A stretch of 64,000 nt of DNA from Antarctobacter heliothermus. Its GTDB lineage: Bacteria; Pseudomonadota; Alphaproteobacteria; Rhodobacterales; Rhodobacteraceae. Positions 63,086-64,000 of this stretch are shown here, piece by piece. The notes below the pieces were generated by a model, which was not told the origin of the DNA, did not search any database, and saw only the letters and a program-made list of their open reading frames with translations. The translations under genes and the position numbers were made by a program. Each line of letters opens with the position of its first letter. Position 1 is the first letter of the stretch. The DNA is taken from NCBI RefSeq assembly GCF_900188425.1, contig NZ_FZON01000001.1, forward strand, positions 177,471 to 241,470, read 5' to 3'.

Positions 63086-64000
63086 GTCGTCTCCTTCTGA
63101 ACAGGCGGGTCGGCAGGAGCCAACCCCGAAAGTACCAGATACCTGCACGCGAACAGTCGCAAGATGCGTCAGAGCGTGGACACACACACCCGGAGGGTCG
63201 CAGAGGCCCTGCCCAAGAGCAAACTGAATTGTCCTCTTTCCGTGATCGGGGCATCGCTGTCGCGGCACCGTGTCGGGAAACCACCCGCCACAGGATACGC
63301 CACGACACCCGTTTTACCGCCATCGCGCCGATGTGCTGCGATTTCAGGCAGGCGACTCACGTCCGGCGAAACGGGCGAGCCATGGTCCGTTTGGCAGATC
63401 CCACAACCCTGACATGTTTTATGACGCGCGCTTTCACCAATAGCACCACTTGAAATCGCCCACACACGAACCGGGTCATGCCCGCCACCTGCCGCCGACG
63501 GCCTTGCTATCCAATAACATTCCAAATTTCTGATGTTAATTGATCTTTATCAATGTGTCCTCCCCGGGATTGGCAAAGGCTTGAGCTATACGCACCGGGT
63601 TTTCGGGGTTTGGCAAAGGTTCAGACCGTATCCAAAGGCCGGGTGTCGAACGCATTGCCGTGGGGGAGACGTCATGCAGACAATTCGAAAACACTTAGCC
63701 CGCAATATTCACCGGCGGTCCGTGTGCGGTGTGATTTCGGGGCGCGGTCGGGTTTCTTGACCTTGCGTGTGGCAGGAAGGGCGATCACGCTGCCGACGTT
63801 CGCGTCATACGTGTGGGTGGATGTGTTCGCGGCGCTTTCGGGCGAACGCGGTGATGCATCCGCACACGGCGTTGAACGCCACCGGGATCGGTGGCGACGG
63901 TCGGGAAGCGCGGTCATACAGGCGGTTCGGATCAGGGGCCGGCCCAATGCATCCTGATGATTGTCGGCCATAGCATAGACCAGAAAGGCGCGGCGCTGCT
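63086..64000. other. 0.9-kb region without a convincing gene
   Basis: Several short frames exist on both strands, but none has a recognised domain. A frame on the plus strand from about 63876 remains open to the window end, with an ATG at 63957 (MIVGHSIDQKGAAL...), so a gene could begin at the edge. GGCAAAGG occurs twice (63572 and 63614 regions) downstream of the FNR box. The stretch may be the long leader of an oxygen-regulated gene beyond the window or decayed sequence. Confidence 0.4.
63540..63553. promoter_or_regulatory. Perfect FNR/FnrL box
   Basis: TTGAT-N4-ATCAA at 63540-63553 is an exact match to the FNR consensus. On the minus strand a TGTTAT -10-like sequence lies about 20 bp downstream; the plus-strand -10 is less clear. 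The controlled gene is not identified. Confidence 0.75.

Noticed and set aside
63169..63957. Several 60-135 codon frames on both strands, including one with CxxC pairs at 63169-63525
   Set aside because: None has a clear start signal, a known domain or consistent codon use, and they overlap each other.
1..64000. tRNA, rRNA, CRISPR arrays, insertion sequences, integrases, origin
   Set aside because: I looked for T-loop motifs, spaced repeats, transposase motifs and clustered DnaA boxes and saw none that hold up.

Overview
The window is chromosomal DNA from a GC-rich alphaproteobacterium, almost certainly a marine Rhodobacterales (Roseobacter-type) strain. The evidence is the gene families DUF6456/DUF6477, DUF1638, TrgA/TrgB and PRC-barrel, the run trpG-trpD-trpC-moaC-moeA-lexA-comEC-gltX-gltA, an alphaproteobacterial LexA box (GAAC-N7-GAAC), and a split methionine synthase. 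I see no rRNA, tRNA, CRISPR array, insertion sequence or integrase. It reads as core genome, tightly packed, with at least 15 stop/start overlaps of the ATGA or GTGA kind.

Layout. 1-7.1 kb: diheme cytochrome c, lipoyl synthase, a DUF6456 regulator resembling the GTA activator GafA with its DUF6477 partner, a non-pyrrolysine MttB-type methyltransferase, two coupled Lin0512 genes and a DUF2270 membrane protein. 7.1-10.9 kb: a small protein, a winged-helix/hydrolase fusion, guaA and a YdcF-like gene. 11-15.8 kb: one-carbon and corrinoid genes (homocysteine methyltransferase, corrinoid protein, DUF1638) around a PA0069-type radical SAM gene that carries its own LexA box. 15.8-28.1 kb: polysaccharide deacetylase-like protein, the trp/moa operon with ung embedded, lexA with its SOS promoter, comEC, gltX, gltA. 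28.2-34.4 kb: enoyl-CoA hydratase-like protein, VOC protein, ccmF-ccmH, a holin/endolysin pair of the kind that releases gene transfer agents, cupin and PRC-barrel proteins.

34.5-38.4 kb is a zwf-pgl-pgi operon (entry to the Entner-Doudoroff and pentose phosphate routes) behind a perfect LacI-type palindrome. 38.5-46.1 kb holds an uncharacterised radical SAM protein, nucleoside hydrolase, SelO, two EamA exporters, a DUF533 protein and a Fur/Mur regulator. 46.4-55.3 kb holds a Rap1a-like secreted protein, AlaX, a large MscS channel, cysK, an NO-response module (NsrR, group III truncated globin, small membrane protein) and cfa-trgA-trgB, a tellurite-resistance locus. 55.4-63.1 kb holds a lipoprotein, photolyase, a class V aminotransferase, a BCCT transporter with a UspA protein, HIT, DinB and DUF1326 proteins. 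The last 0.9 kb has no convincing gene but contains a perfect FNR box.

Three themes link the genes. (1) Corrinoid methyl transfer: the MttB-like protein, Lin0512 pair, homocysteine methyltransferase, corrinoid protein and DUF1638 protein. (2) Gene transfer agent control and lysis: the DUF6456 regulator and the holin/endolysin pair, each near a CtrA-like sequence. (3) DNA damage: lexA, the SOS-boxed radical SAM gene, ung and photolyase.
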